DNA of 64,000 bases from Hetaerina americana (lineage: Eukaryota; Arthropoda; Insecta; Odonata; Calopterygidae): assembly GCA_022747635.1 (NCBI GenBank), contig JAKTNV010000001.1, forward strand, positions 32,869,040-32,933,039, written 5' to 3'. Position numbers and translations under genes: made by a program. Positions 50,140-62,199 of this stretch are shown here, one piece after another. The notes under the pieces were generated by a model. That model did not search any database. It was not told the origin of the DNA and saw nothing but the letters and a program-made list of their open reading frames with translations. Numbering within the stretch: position 1 is the stretch's first letter; every line of letters begins with the position of its first letter.

Positions 50140-53100
50140 TCACCACCTGTATTCGTTGTTTAGATAAATATCCTGCATTATAATACAGCTAGTGGAAAGC
50201 ATGATAATAGTATTTGACTCTCTATATTTTAAACCAAAAAAAGAGTCTCTTAATGATGTGACCAATGATACTTAGGGGTCGAAATCACTGTCATCGCGGG
50301 TTGTAGATGAGACCATGCACTTCAAAGATATAATTTAGTAATGATTTTTTGATGAGCGTAAAATCAAACGATTTCAGTATTAAAAATAAGTTCGAGGATT
50401 GACTTAAACTAAGATATTTATCAGGATCTCTTCTAATTGCTTACATGTAGTCTCATAGAAGCAACCCCAGTGCTGTTATGAAAAACTATTGTAGTAGGTA
50501 CTTAAGAATAAAGACGTATAAACATTTATGGTATACATAACTTCTAAGTATTGTACAGATTTATGCAATCTTGCCATTAGGGGATTGAGAGGATTGTGCT
50601 GTAGAATCAATGAAAAGTAAACACCCGATTTTTTCGGCCGGTACGTTTTAAGTACGTGATATCACGAGCTACTGCCAAGCTGAAATTCAAAGAGGAAAAT
50701 TGAGCAGTGGATGAACGTAATTTTGCCCTGTTCAGTTTAATAGGCTATTATTTCGAGTTCTCGTGTTCAATTTGCGGTTCAAGTTGGATTTTTTAAATCG
50801 AATTGCTGTTTCTGATTTTCCGCATCGTGTGGGTAAGTTTTCATTGCGGTAAATCGTCCACAGATTGGAATATTTATCTGTGTATTTCTGTCCATTTTGC
50901 CTTAAAACTAAGATGTCTTTTGAGGCGCCGAAAAGTAAACATTACCAATTCATATTTTTTCCACCCCCTTCCCAATTCAACTAGTTATCATAAACCGAAG
51001 TGACATTGTTTTGTTGCCATATGTTGTAAGGGAATAACTATATTTCAGTCCTATAAAATTAACCGTAGCTTATTGATTTGTTTATTTCCGTTTTCGCTCT
51101 CTTTTATCTTAAAATATTAACCTTTAATGATGTTTCCTATCATTCAACGAAGATATTTAAGTTTTGCAATGCCTCCTTACCTTGCAAATTACCTTGTTGT
51201 TTTGGGGAATGATGCCAACTATTTATTTCCTAAACAATGGACCAATGAGTAATATTCAGAAGTTAATTAGATGCCCATAGAACATGAACGAATAATTACA
51301 TGAATCTAATACCTTTACGACAATGTTATACGAATAATCAGGTTTGGAGGAATTTTTTTACGATTATTTTCCGAACTCAATGACCCTCTCTTGCATTAAA
51401 GATGGCAACAGTGCACAAAGAGGTTAGGGGAGAGCGCGGAGGGAACATTAGAATAACAAGCAAGAAAATACGCATTTAAATTCAGTAATAATTTCATTGT
51501 GCAGCTTTTCTTTTCTTATGTATAAAAACCCTGGGGGAAGATACTTGCTCAATATAGGGGCATGATAATGAAGGATTTAACGCAGCTAGTGGAAATTCAA
51601 CTTGTGCAAACAAAGAGTTTTCTTCATCAGTTTATTTTAATTAAATTGTAAAATATAACAGAGTTTTGCTTAAGTAAGCTTTTTTTAAAGTTCACGCAAT
51701 ATTAATTGGATACTTATTTTATTTGCTACTCATGAGGCAATGCGTAATTACAACATTCATTTTCCTACGTCAAACACAGATCTATTTTGAAATAATTATG
51801 AATATGAATTTAAAAATCTTATATTCATGCATGTCTTCATGTAAGAGAAATTATAAATTTAAGATATCATTCCCCCAGTTTGGGATTCTGGTCTAGATCA
51901 ATAATTTTCCATTATTTAATGTCAGATATTTTTTCCAACATCAGCGGGTAACTCCGCTAAAATTACTGCTGCGGAAATTTCCGTAGTTTTTTAAACACAT
52001 GCACATTATTTCTTTGCATTTATTTATTCGATATAATAAGTTTACGTAAGAATCATAGTTTAAAATTTAAATTGAAAAAGTTAAGTCTTTCATTTGTACA
52101 CGTATGCTTCCCCTTAATTGTCCTGATCCCACATTTCTATTGGTACGTGACTATATTAAAACACATATTATAACATATGTAGTTATGTGAATATAGTGCA
52201 TGTAGATTTTCTCTATTTAAACGTTTTTAGATTTGAGAGCGTAACTGAATTCCTGAAAGATTTATCTTCCTGGTTCCGTGAAATTAGCTTTAAAGAGCTT
52301 CCAAGGCGTTTATTGGAAGGGAATTGATAATACTGCATTTATTTTGGAAGGTATCAGATAAAAACTGTAAAAAATATGGTAGTTTGAGTGCTTTATTAAA
52401 AAACAACTCTTAAGTAAAGAGATAGACGGGTCTCCAGGCCGCGATACTGTGCAGTAACGAATGACTCATTAATTGAATTCATGTTTGAAGTCCATGAAAT
52501 GACCACATTGTACGGCCTTTCGATTTTTTAGAAAATTTTACCGAAAAATCTTCGCCATTAATTACGGCCATCAGTGGATTGAATCGGGCAAAGGTGGCAG
52601 TTAACGCCCTTTAGCCCATTTAAAAGTATCATTTCCTTCGATGTTATGAGAATTACATGTTCAAAATTAAATAAGAGGCGGTCCAATAATGTCACCACAT
52701 GTGGTGTTGAGAATATGTGGGCTGCATAGTGCAGCGAGGCAGTAATGGTAACGAGATGTCCCGCGTCATTTAAAAGAGGAGGTTGAAATATAGAATTTAA
52801 ATTTTAAGGAACCTCAGAAATTATTTATATATTTCACTAAACCGAATTAATAATTACTGCTCATATACGTGACAGAAAAGATTGAAATATCGTATTTCTA
52901 AGAAGAGTGAAGGGCAGTCTATAAATATATTCAAAATACTTGTAATCATGAAATGACTGTGTGCACTATTTATTAATGCATCCTCCAAAAAAATTTCCAG
53001 ATGAAGGAGATGAGGTACGGATATTTGACGGCAGGAAGGGGAGAAATTATGCACGGAATTAGATGGCATTAATTTAAGAAAAAAATTATTTACATTGTTC

Positions 53101-54480
53101 AGAAGAATATGCCCAATTTTATATCGACCTACCATTTTTACCAGTGAAATATGTTCGTTTTGAAGGTAGCTTCGGCCAAATAATTGATATAATAATTCTT
53201 TGAGGGGTTTGGATTCCAAGCCTTAGTTCTCAGATATTCTATCAAATGTCTTATGGAACTTTTGGTCTGTAACTAAAACAGATTAAATAATACCAATCCG
53301 GAGTATGCCTGTATGTCGTCTTGCTTGCATAGCTTTGATTTTGCTTACTATGAACATGCAAAATGTTACTCCAGGGTAGAGTTAATTAATACAACATTGT
53401 TCGGGTATCTAAATAATCCTTGGAACAGATATTGAATTTATTCTATGGTTTTTTTGTGACGGAAGAAAAATTTAATACGGAGCATATCATTGAAGGGTAC
53501 TAGGAAATGTTTTGTATCTATTAAAATTCTGTCTAGTGTGTTGTTTTCAAATCCGAACAAGGTCATACAGATTTCTTCATACCGAATTATTTCATTAGTT
53601 TATATAACCAAAATCTTATGGAATATCAAATAATTATTTTCCTTTGAGTTCTATTTGGTCAATAATTCCCGTTTTATTTGCAGAAATGCGGTTTAAACTA
53701 ATTTTAAAATACAATACGGTTTAAAACTAGTCGTGAAGTGGTTGGAAACTTCAAAATCTTATCACAATACCATTATAGAAAAAGGCATTCAATGTAGAAA
53801 TCCCCCTTTGTGATCCAAACAACGTTTTTATCTACTAAGTGTAATAGAACCCTATGACATAAATGAATTTTTTTTGTAAATCACTAAAATCCCAATATAG
53901 ATGTTTGCTCAAAGATAAAAACTGAAAAAAGCAAGTGATTCATTAGCAAAAAACCTATTATTCCATCATATTTATCTTTTATGTATGCGTGAGTTTTTAA
54001 AAATAAATTTGAGTTCCGCCATAATGTGCCAAATTATTTCCTTCATAATTAGCGATGTCTTACGTGAAGATATGCGCATTGAGTTCGTGGAGTTAGTCTA
54101 ATCCCTGAAGAAATCAAATCTTACTTTCGTAGTGGATTCCTAAATCCTTGTATATTTATGGCGTACTTTTTATTCGCAAGTGTATTTGATAAAAATCTCA
54201 TTCCGTTTGAATGCCATGACATGATCGTCCGCTTACTGAATCCCAACTCATGAAAATATCCCAACGATGAGTTTCATGGCGGCATGTGTGGCATTCTTGT
54301 TTTTTTATAGTTCAACATTTCCATTTAAAAGTCATAAACTCTTGAAAATCGTTTCGGGGTCAAATGCGGAAGTTCTGCGGAACGGTGGAGAAAAATTATC
54401 CCGGAAAACCCGAAAAAGGAAGAAGAAAACCCAAACAAATCCCCCCCCCCCAGAATGGCAGACGGTTTAATTTATGGCTT
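50140..54480. other. AT-rich non-coding stretch
   Basis: No gene or known repeat recognised over 4.3 kb. The minus-strand 121-codon frame at 52854-53219 has no low complexity but no recognised domain either. A C run lies at 54440-54451. Confidence 0.4.
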
Positions 54481-54484
54481 AAAT

Positions 54485-54870
54485 GTAGGCAAACGAAATG
54501 CATTTGCGAGCGCCATTAGTGACAAACGCATTGCATTAGCCTAGGAGGAGTCCAATTTTCTGCCTCAGCGCGTTTTTCGGATTGTAAAAGGTATTTAATC
54601 GAATGGAGCTTCGAATGTCCCCCGATTGTGTTTTTGAAAGCCTAGTTGATAAATTCCGCTCTTGCATAATACTCGAGCGCCTGCGTCCTGGGAGGGGGTT
54701 AGGAAAGCGCGGTTGGCGGCGAGGCTGGGGCGGGGGTATGGCGGGGTGGAGGCGAGGCTGGGCGAGAGAGGTCGGACGGGGCGGGCGGGTCGAGACCGGG
54801 TTATATATCACGCGCAGGAGGCCAGCACTTTGCGTCCTCGCATTTTCCATTAAATAACGGTGCATCAAAA
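54485..54870. other. CpG island with a TATA-like element
   Basis: The plus strand is G-rich at 54680-54800, followed by TTATATATCA (54801-54810) and GC-rich sequence. This could be a plus-strand core promoter with a start near 54835. No reading frame with a recognised domain follows. Confidence 0.35.
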
Positions 54871-54979
54871 TGCTGGAAAAACGAAACGTATTTTATTTTG
54901 TCACCTCGAATTATCATCACATCTTCGCAAACAATTTCAAAGTATAAAGTGAAAGTCTATGAACGACAAAAATGGGCGG

Positions 54980-55930
54980 GTTATTAAAATACGGTCGGAG
55001 GCGGGGATGGGATATGGAGTGAAGAGGGAGGGAGGTTTGGCGATGGGAGGGAGAGAGAGAGAGGTGGAGTTTGTCGCGGGTGGTGGGGAGGGCGAGGGCG
55101 GTTTCGACGCTTGATTTATGGGCGGCGGTTTTCGGACGCGCGCCTACCGGGCCGGATCCTGAAAAATGAGCAAATGCGCATATTTCAAACTGCAGCCGAG
55201 GGATGGAGGGGGATTGCCGTTCGGATCCCGCTGATTTAGCCCCTGAGATGTACAATATATGCATACCCACGGATATACTTAGGAACGAATGACTGCCAAC
55301 TGTTTATTTGCGATGGCATTTAAAAAAAAAGTATGGGGCACTCACAGAGCGGTATCCTGTTTGTGTGTGTTCGTGTGCCCGCACGTACGCAGTGCGAATT
55401 CGTGTCGGGAACCTCTCTACGGGCGCTCGACTATTTTTCTCTTTTATTTTCTTTTTCGTCCGACCGAGTCGGTTCGTTTTCCTCGTTCCCCTCTGCGTGC
55501 ACACGAGGATTTCGCTTCGCGTCGGCGTGCGTGTGTGCCACGGACCAAATTGCCGACCGCGCTCTGCATTTGCGAATATTTTACCCCGCCCGGATGCAGA
55601 GAGGGTGGCGGTGGTGGGGAGCGGCGTGAGAAAGTGAAGGAGGCCGGGAGGACCGGCATTAAATAGATCGGCTCGTTCAAAAACATACCGATGGTGCAAA
55701 TTGATTTCGGGTCGTGCGGGACGAGAGAGGAAGGGAGATGTATCGAGTGAATTCGGGCAGGGACTAACATCCCGGGTCGTGGCCGGCTGTAGGGAAGGAG
55801 GGGGTATAAAGGCAGAGTGGGAGGATGGGTAAGGGACGGCGGACTCGAGCGGAAATGGGTTCGCATGCTCCTGCCCCTTCTTACGTACATCCCTGTCCTT
55901 CCTCGTTCCCCTACAGACTCTCTTCCTTCC
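54980..55930. other. Extended CpG island
   Basis: CpG-rich, with purine-rich parts at 54995-55090 and 55590-55650. Many overlapping frames of 60-223 codons on both strands are composition shadows. It leads into the TATA-box region at 55805. Confidence 0.45.
55805..55812 (+). promoter_or_regulatory. TATA box candidate
   Basis: TATAAAGG sits in a GC-rich, plus-strand purine-rich context. A transcription start would be expected near 55835. It lies about 200 nt upstream of the candidate coding exon with ATG at 56003. Confidence 0.4.
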
Positions 55931-56002
55931 CAGTACCGTCTGCCTCAAAACAAGCGGCAAAGGCAACCATTTCATTGTTCTGTAACCAGTTATTCCAGAA
56001 CA

Positions 56003-56080
56003 ATGGAAGCCGGAAACGACTATGTCATTCCCTGTGACAATGGGTCACGAACTATACCGCTTATTGTTGTAAATGATGTT
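56003..56080 (+). CDS. Candidate first coding exon, unknown product
   Basis: An ATG in good context (ACAATGGAAGCC) opens 26 codons beginning MEAGNDYVIPCDNGSRTIPL. A consensus donor GTT|GTAAGTGA at 56081 ends the exon in phase 0. Without splicing the frame stops at 56098. No family is recognised. An upstream in-frame ATG at 55820 also exists in the island. Joining to the candidate exons at 57883 or 58303 gives an early stop in either case, so the partner exon is unknown or the transcript is non-coding. Confidence 0.25.
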
Positions 56081-56559
56081 GTAAGTGATACAGAATAGCG
56101 AAGTTAGTTCTCATTGTTCGAATGTTATATTTTGATATCGATATTTGATATTGAAAATTGATAACTTCAGTGATTTCGCCGATCGTATGAGAGAAATTTC
56201 TGGAAATCATGAATGTTCTTATGTAATATAAATATTTTATTGATGTCCTATTGCCTGATAAGGTATGGTGCTCGTATTTAACATATCACGATTGATAGTA
56301 AAATTTTTATTTCGCAGAACGATTAATATTTGTTTTGACGTTAGCTCTTTCATATGTAGGTAAAGGTGGGGGTGGTTGAAAAATTATATTCTGAAATTAA
56401 CATGAATAACGCTGACGATGTCTATCGAATCATTTTGTACTTATATAATAATTATTTTCATATTTTCATGATATTTCATATCATAACTCTAAGATAATAA
56501 TTAGTGACCGATGGGTCGCAACAGGAAAGACTTTGGGTTAATTAAATAAAATCTCTCCG

Positions 56560-57085
56560 TGACGCCCTCACTGATCAGCAACGTTCCGTTACCCATCCCG
56601 AATCTCAGTCCTTGCAGAGCAGCGGATAAAAGAAGCGATCTCGCATCGCTCGCACAAAAGACTCAACACGTGCACGCCAATGCACGTGAGCGCGGGCGCT
56701 CGCTTTGGCGCACAAAAATCCGACCCCGGCGATACACCGGATGATGGCGCACGCGAAGACCCGAGGAGCGCAATTTTTTCTTTTACCGCGAAAGTATTTT
56801 CGATGGGCGATCGCCCGCCTGTCGCTTACTCGAAATTTAGTAGCCAGTTTACTTCGAGGGGAGGGTCCTCCGCCGCTCGATGCATATTAGTATGTACACG
56901 CGGAGGCCGCCCTGCCAACAGCGTGGTGGCTGGCGGTGAAGTGGTAAGTGGGCGGGGTGGAGGAGGCGGTCCGTCCTCGGGGAGTGGGGATTTCGGCTAT
57001 GGAAATTACTCCGGCCATCGGATTTCGTTGATTCGACGCGTGCGTAAATGGGAGAGCCGCGAACAAAGGATTCACAATTACAAAA
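56560..57085. other. CpG island with a plus-strand splice donor
   Basis: A dense CpG island. GTG|GTAAGTGG provides a good plus-strand donor with the exon ending at 56943, so a 5' exon of a plus-strand transcript may start in this island. No protein domain is recognised in the frames crossing it. Confidence 0.4.
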
Positions 57086-57882
57086 TGGGGAGTTGCGACG
57101 GGGGAAATTGACATTGTTTTAATATGGGGGAAAATGTTTGTCTTTATTAAACGGCCTAGTTTTGACCCATTTCCCAACGGTTGATTTCCTCTCCCACTCT
57201 CTTCGCGGTCAGGGACTTCACTTTTTTCGTACCTCGGAACTAAACTTTCTTTTGTCACTGGAAGGCTAAATGAGTTGCAACTAATCGATTCACATTAATT
57301 TTCATCATTATTGCGCTGACGAAATTTGGAATATCATTGCTATGATCCTGTTCCTCGACATCGTTGGCGCATGCATGGCAAAGGTTTGTCGTGGGTAATA
57401 TAATTTCCAAAATGCCAATGCATGAACCTCATTCTAGTATGTTATTGCCCATTAATTTTGTGAAATTGAATATCATCGTCCATCAATATGAATATCAATT
57501 AGCATTGATGTGTTGATTTTACAGTGACTGTTAGAAAAAATATTTTTAACCTGTTGTTTTCTGGTGAGGCTGGTTATAAATTCTCTCCAATTAAGCTTGC
57601 AAACTTGTAATTATAGGTATGACGTTATTTCTCGGGGCTTTCTTGCATGTTTTCATTATTAACTGAGCAAAAATAAGCATAAATGTGCAAATATAATTGA
57701 AAGACATCCAGAAAATGGCAAATTGATGCATAAAATGTTCAATGCTAAACTTCACAGTTTTGTTAATTTCCAGTTAGAGCAAATAATTTAAGGATGTTTT
57801 AAGATATTTTAATGCTTGAAATTCATCTCTTTAAAAATGTTTTAATATTTAATTCAAACCATTTTGTTTTTCCAATGTTCAG

Positions 57883-58065
57883 GGGAGTCTGAGCTGTGCT
57901 ACGTGATCAAAATCATGGTGATGGCGGCTGTCATGTGCTCTCATCGCTTTCAAGCTTCACAGTGAATCGTGGTGGCCTGATGCACGTAGTTGCCCATTAC
58001 AAGTGACCGGCGACAAGATGTCCAATAGAATTATGACGTAGAGAGCACTTTCGATATGCCGTTGG
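57883..58065 (+). other. Candidate internal 5' exon, plus strand
   Basis: An acceptor (T/C-rich tract ending CCAATGTTCAG at 57882) and a donor (TTGG|GTAAGTAA at 58066) bound 183 nt that are more GC-rich than the flanks. Several stops interrupt all frames until an ATG at 58056, 10 nt before the donor. It looks like a 5' UTR exon ending in a start codon. Confidence 0.4.
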
Positions 58066-58302
58066 GTAAGTAATTAATTATTTTTTGCGGTGATTAATCA
58101 TTTTGAAACCACTTGCTGGAATTTCGGAAATTCAGCGTAAAAATAATCGTCGTATGTATAGGTGTGAACCCTGCGGGTTGTCTTTTAGATTCATTGAAAG
58201 TGTTTATTTGCACTTAGGGTACAATTATCCTGAGACTTGGAGGACATTCTCTCGATAGTGATACCTACCTATCTTAAAAAAATAAATTTAATTAATTTTT
58301 AG

Positions 58303-58359
58303 CGGAAGAAAGACAAGTCTTAGATTCTTTCTCAATTGAAGCGTTAGTTCTGTAGCCAG
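58303..58359 (+). other. Candidate 57-nt exon completing a short reading frame
   Basis: An acceptor (AATTAATTTTTAG at 58302) and a donor (CCAG|GTAAGTTT at 58360) bound 57 nt. Joined to the previous candidate exon, the ATG at 58056 opens a 20-codon frame (MPLAEERQ...EALVL) that ends in TAG at 58353-58355, just inside this exon. It could be an upstream reading frame, a micropeptide, or part of a non-coding RNA. Confidence 0.35.
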
Positions 58360-58369
58360 GTAAGTTTGA

Positions 58370-59200
58370 AATCCTATTTTTCAAATGCTTAAACTCAAAT
58401 CAAATTTTTAATCCTGCTAATCAAGGGTAGTTATATACTCGTGTATGGTAAATGAAAAGGAACCTCCCCTATTGAATGCCATTCTAATCAAGCATATGTG
58501 TTGGGAAAGCACTTGATCATGTCGATAACCTGTAAGTTAGCTTCCTACGATGATTGTTCTTGTAGGTAAGCATGGAAAGCACTAAGTTAACAATAAATGG
58601 GGGAAAATTTTGTTATCATTATTGATGTATTCCTCGCCTATTTGGGTAAATGTTTCACTTTGCCTCAGCTCTTGAGATTTTTTTACATAGAACCCTAGTG
58701 ATAAATAGTTCTTATATGGGACACATCCTAATACAAAGATGGAAAAACCACAGTCAAGGGCTGACTGAATACTTTTTTGACTGAGCCTCCAGATTGGTGC
58801 ACAAATGTATGATGGAATGCACCGATTGTTAAGTAGCATTGATTTCACAAATTTCATGCATCCTGCATTACACTTGGATTGTCTGCTCAGATACATGCAC
58901 TCAGGCTGCCTTTGACCTAAACTTTTTCCAGTAAAAGCGTCGTCAAACGTGTGATAGTCCCTTTACGTACGTAAAATGTTCAATATATGTGAAAATCATT
59001 GACTATCATAGGTTGAAAATTCGTGACCGGAGTATTGCTTGCACATTACTCGAAACGACTTTGCCGTTTGTAAGTGCATTATAAGCGATGACCTTTCTCT
59101 TATACTTCAGCTGAAGAGATAAAATTATGCTTCCTGGTCCAATAAATCAGGCAACATTTCTATGCCATTGTTCGAATCATTATTTCCTTAGTCACCATTC
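58370..59200. other. AT-rich stretch with one isolated acceptor
   Basis: An acceptor-like site (CTCTTATACTTCAG, ending at 59110) is followed by AATAAA at 59141-59146. A minus-strand 104-codon frame (58582-58896) is not recognised. Confidence 0.35.
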
Positions 59201-59209
59201 TCATCTCAG

Positions 59210-59545
59210 ACGCCCAGTAAAGTCTGGTGGGATCGTATTCCCGTGCGATACACATGTATAGCACCCTCGCGGGAACCAGGCCGAGACGCATATTAATTAC
59301 GGCTGGATGACGTGACTCCCGCGCCGCTGAGAAAAACATCCCGGCGGACGCCCTGCCCTGCCCCGCCGGTATCGCCTCCTCCTTCATCCCTAGTCCCCGC
59401 TCGTTTAGCGTAAGATTCCTAATTAGAGATGCCGGTAGCACAAAGTTTGATTTCGCAGTCGTATTGGGGGAGAGGGAGGGGGGATGGATTCATTCGGGAG
59501 CGGAGGTGGCGATCGAAAACGAATACTGGGAGTGGTTCTAAAATC
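59210..59545. other. CpG-rich patch, candidate conserved element
   Basis: Mixed sequence with ATTAATTACGG (59292-59302), a CRE-like TGACGTGA (59308-59315) and C-rich parts. It stands out sharply from AT-rich flanks. Overlapping frames on both strands are not recognised. Confidence 0.35.
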
Positions 59546-59549
59546 CATC

Positions 59550-60540
59550 CTCCCGAAGGTTACGTTGGTAGTGCTCACGAGGGAATCATTGAAATTATGT
59601 TGATGGGAAAGTAACACAATTATCAAACTCGGCGTTCCAAAAGAATTTTATGTGTATTCTTCTCCTACACGTGTGTTCACTACACTGCAGCATCTTCAGG
59701 AACAAATAGATTCTGCACTCCAGTAAAACTCTAAGCATTGATATAATTTTTTGTGTATCGCAAAGTCTGCATATTACGCCATGCATCACAAATGAAATGG
59801 CACGGAGTTACGGCCTCAGCTATGTAACAGGTTAAATTTCTGGAACGAGGGACTAGAGAAAAATCGCTAGGAGGGAAATAAACATAATTCGGGAAGGTTT
59901 CGTAATATTTCCCACATTAAAACCTTGGTTCAGGATCTTGCAGTGACTCGCGTGTGTACTTCCCTCTTGCATTTGCATTTCGTTGTGGTGATACTTGACC
60001 CGGTAAATCGCTTTCCCTCGTGTGCGCTTTTTGGAGAAGGATTTGGGCGGATTACACCGTCCGTCCGTTGGGGTGCGGGACTCTGCTAGCCTTGGATGCC
60101 TGTTGTCGCTTAGGTCAGTATTTTTCCATATCCTTCCCGAATTTATTTATTCCCTTCCTCCTCCTCAACAAACTTTTCACAACTCCTGAAGTTTACCTTA
60201 ATATCGGCATTCAATCACATAAAAAGTGCCACGTCCACATGTCTTTTTATTAAATCGTCGGTGAGTCTGCAATACCAACTAACTATGGATTTTGTTCTGT
60301 CATTGAATGCCAATAACCATTATCGAAAAACAGGGTTCCTACAGCTACACAATCTAGAAGTCAGACTATAATGAAGGAACTACCAATGACAATTGCACAG
60401 CATTGCACAGCATTCATTGCATTTCCTAGTAAAATTCCTAATAGAACCATCGCCTTCATTGTCTGCATTGTCTCAATTACACGTATATTTTGCTTAAATG
60501 CCTTAGTGCATATACCTGCTGTCATTGTGGTCTGCGTTAT
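59550..60540. other. Non-coding stretch
   Basis: Nothing recognised. A short direct duplication (TTGCACAGCATTGCACAGCA) lies at about 60392-60411. Confidence 0.4.
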
Positions 60541-60542
60541 TA

Positions 60543-60544
<2 letters not shown>

Positions 60545-60576
<32 letters not shown>

Positions 60577-60689
60577 GAACTGGCCCCCCTACCCTGATGT
60601 GTGAATTTCACACGCCGTCGTAGTTAGTACCGGGTGAACTCTACCATCACCCACCAAACCAGCCTTCGGGTTGATTACTGTGTTTATGG

Positions 60690-60763
<74 letters not shown>
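60545..60763 (+). repeat. 5'-truncated SINE between two TA microsatellites
   Basis: An (AT)n tract (60545-60573) precedes a SINE 3' half (60576-60690: GGAACTGGCC, ACCCTGATGTGTGAATTTCA, AACTCTACCATCACCCACCA, CTTCGGGTTGATTACTGTG, TTTATGG). It ends in a long (TA)n tract (60691-60763). Sequence and order match the minus-strand SINE at 5560-5838. The tail shows that this family ends in TA repeats. Confidence 0.8.
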
Positions 60764-60765
<2 letters not shown>

Positions 60766-61880
60766 TTTAACTAAAAATTAAGAAAAACTTCATTTTTGAA
60801 TTCGCATGCCTGGTGTGTAATCACCTCTGGCTACACAACCTAGCGGTGACTTGAAGGGTACCGTGTTAGGCATAATCATTTAGTTTACCATAAGCTGGAT
60901 TTGCATAATAATTAGAAATGGAAATTGCAATTAATTTTAGTTATTGTGCAACATGAAATCGCTATTACGCTATTGAACAATAGATATTAGATTTACTATT
61001 CACTCGCCAAAGTGAGGTGACCCACGCGAGTTTTATCATTACATATGATAATCAATGGCAGAGCGACGGTGGGCTGGCAATATCTTCTTTTCTGGTTTTC
61101 AAAAGCGCTATAAAAAGAAAATGATGTCCCTTAAAGTTTGAGCATCAAAGGATCGATGCAGCAAATTCAAAATCAACCTCTTTTATTTTCTGAATGATTT
61201 TATATTAGGACAGGAGCCTCCAAAATGTTAGATATGATACATTAAGATATCTGAATTTAGTACGTTCTTCAATAATGAATTCACGACACTCTCACCGATC
61301 GCATGTGGAGGAGTATTAAAGATAGGGAGGGAGAGGAAGGTAAATGTGAAATAACGCTGTGATAAGACGGACCGTTCTCAAGTTTTGCATAAGTAAAATC
61401 TAGTGTCCATCAATGAAGTATATCTGAGCCTTTATTATGAAAATTTTACTGAATTTGGTTATAAATAGCTAAAAGTGTACGGTCATATAATTCATAAGAA
61501 ACGAGGAGCGTGAATCGTGTTATTTGGCGAATGGAATTATGGTGGATGAGAGTTATTTTTAATTACTGCTGAATAATTAAAGTTTTCAATTGAGCACCGT
61601 AGATCAAGGAATTCTCAGCCTCTAAGAATGTCTCTTGAAATCGAAATAATGTATAAGACGTGCAGTAATGTCCATAGATTGGTATATACACCATGAGGCC
61701 CTTTATTTTCATGAATTTCACTCCTGACGGACGAGTGAGTGGAAATATACGATCTTTGAAGGGATTGAATGAAGGATGGCAACGATTGTTAATTTTATGT
61801 ATTCACTCCTTCAGCCGGAACATCGATGACCGTGTCATCGACATTCGTAGCGATGAGATTTGGAGTGAGAGGCACATTTT
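60764..61880. other. AT-rich stretch with a possible repeat
   Basis: The segment at about 60815-60880 resembles 4985-5060 (see that entry). The rest has no recognisable feature. Confidence 0.35.
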
Positions 61881-61889
61881 ACTGACGGA

Positions 61890-62190
61890 TTCGCTTCACT
61901 TTTTTTTTATTTCGCGCGATCGCCGCTTCGCAGGGAGTCGCACGGCCGTGACTCCGGGACGGGGCAGTCGGTGTATTCCCGTCTCGTTTCCGAGATGACC
62001 CGAGATCAGAGAAAATCCCTCTTCATGCTTCCGCACACCCCGTCGACTTTCGGTCTTCGTTATTTCGACGATTTTCGAACACGCGTCCGTCATCTGGCGC
62101 GTTCCAGGTACCGAGGCACGCGACCCCGCAAAATACTCCCGACTCTACCCACAAGTCCCTCGCACTTCTGGGGGAAAAAATGACCGAAAG
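61890..62190. other. CpG-rich patch
   Basis: Mixed CpG-rich sequence with overlapping unrecognised frames (61693-61998 +, 61971-62183 +, 62023-62229 minus). It is a candidate regulatory element or promoter by composition only. Confidence 0.35.
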
Positions 62191-62199
62191 CAGAGCCTG

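Noticed and set aside
52854..53219. 121-codon minus-strand frame as a retroelement or host gene
   Set aside because: No reverse-transcriptase, integrase or other motif can be read in it or in its flanks, and no splice or promoter context supports it.
55304..55975. 223-codon minus-strand frame, the longest in the window
   Set aside because: Low complexity and island composition, with several overlapping frames of similar length on the other strand and no domain or codon pattern of a real protein.
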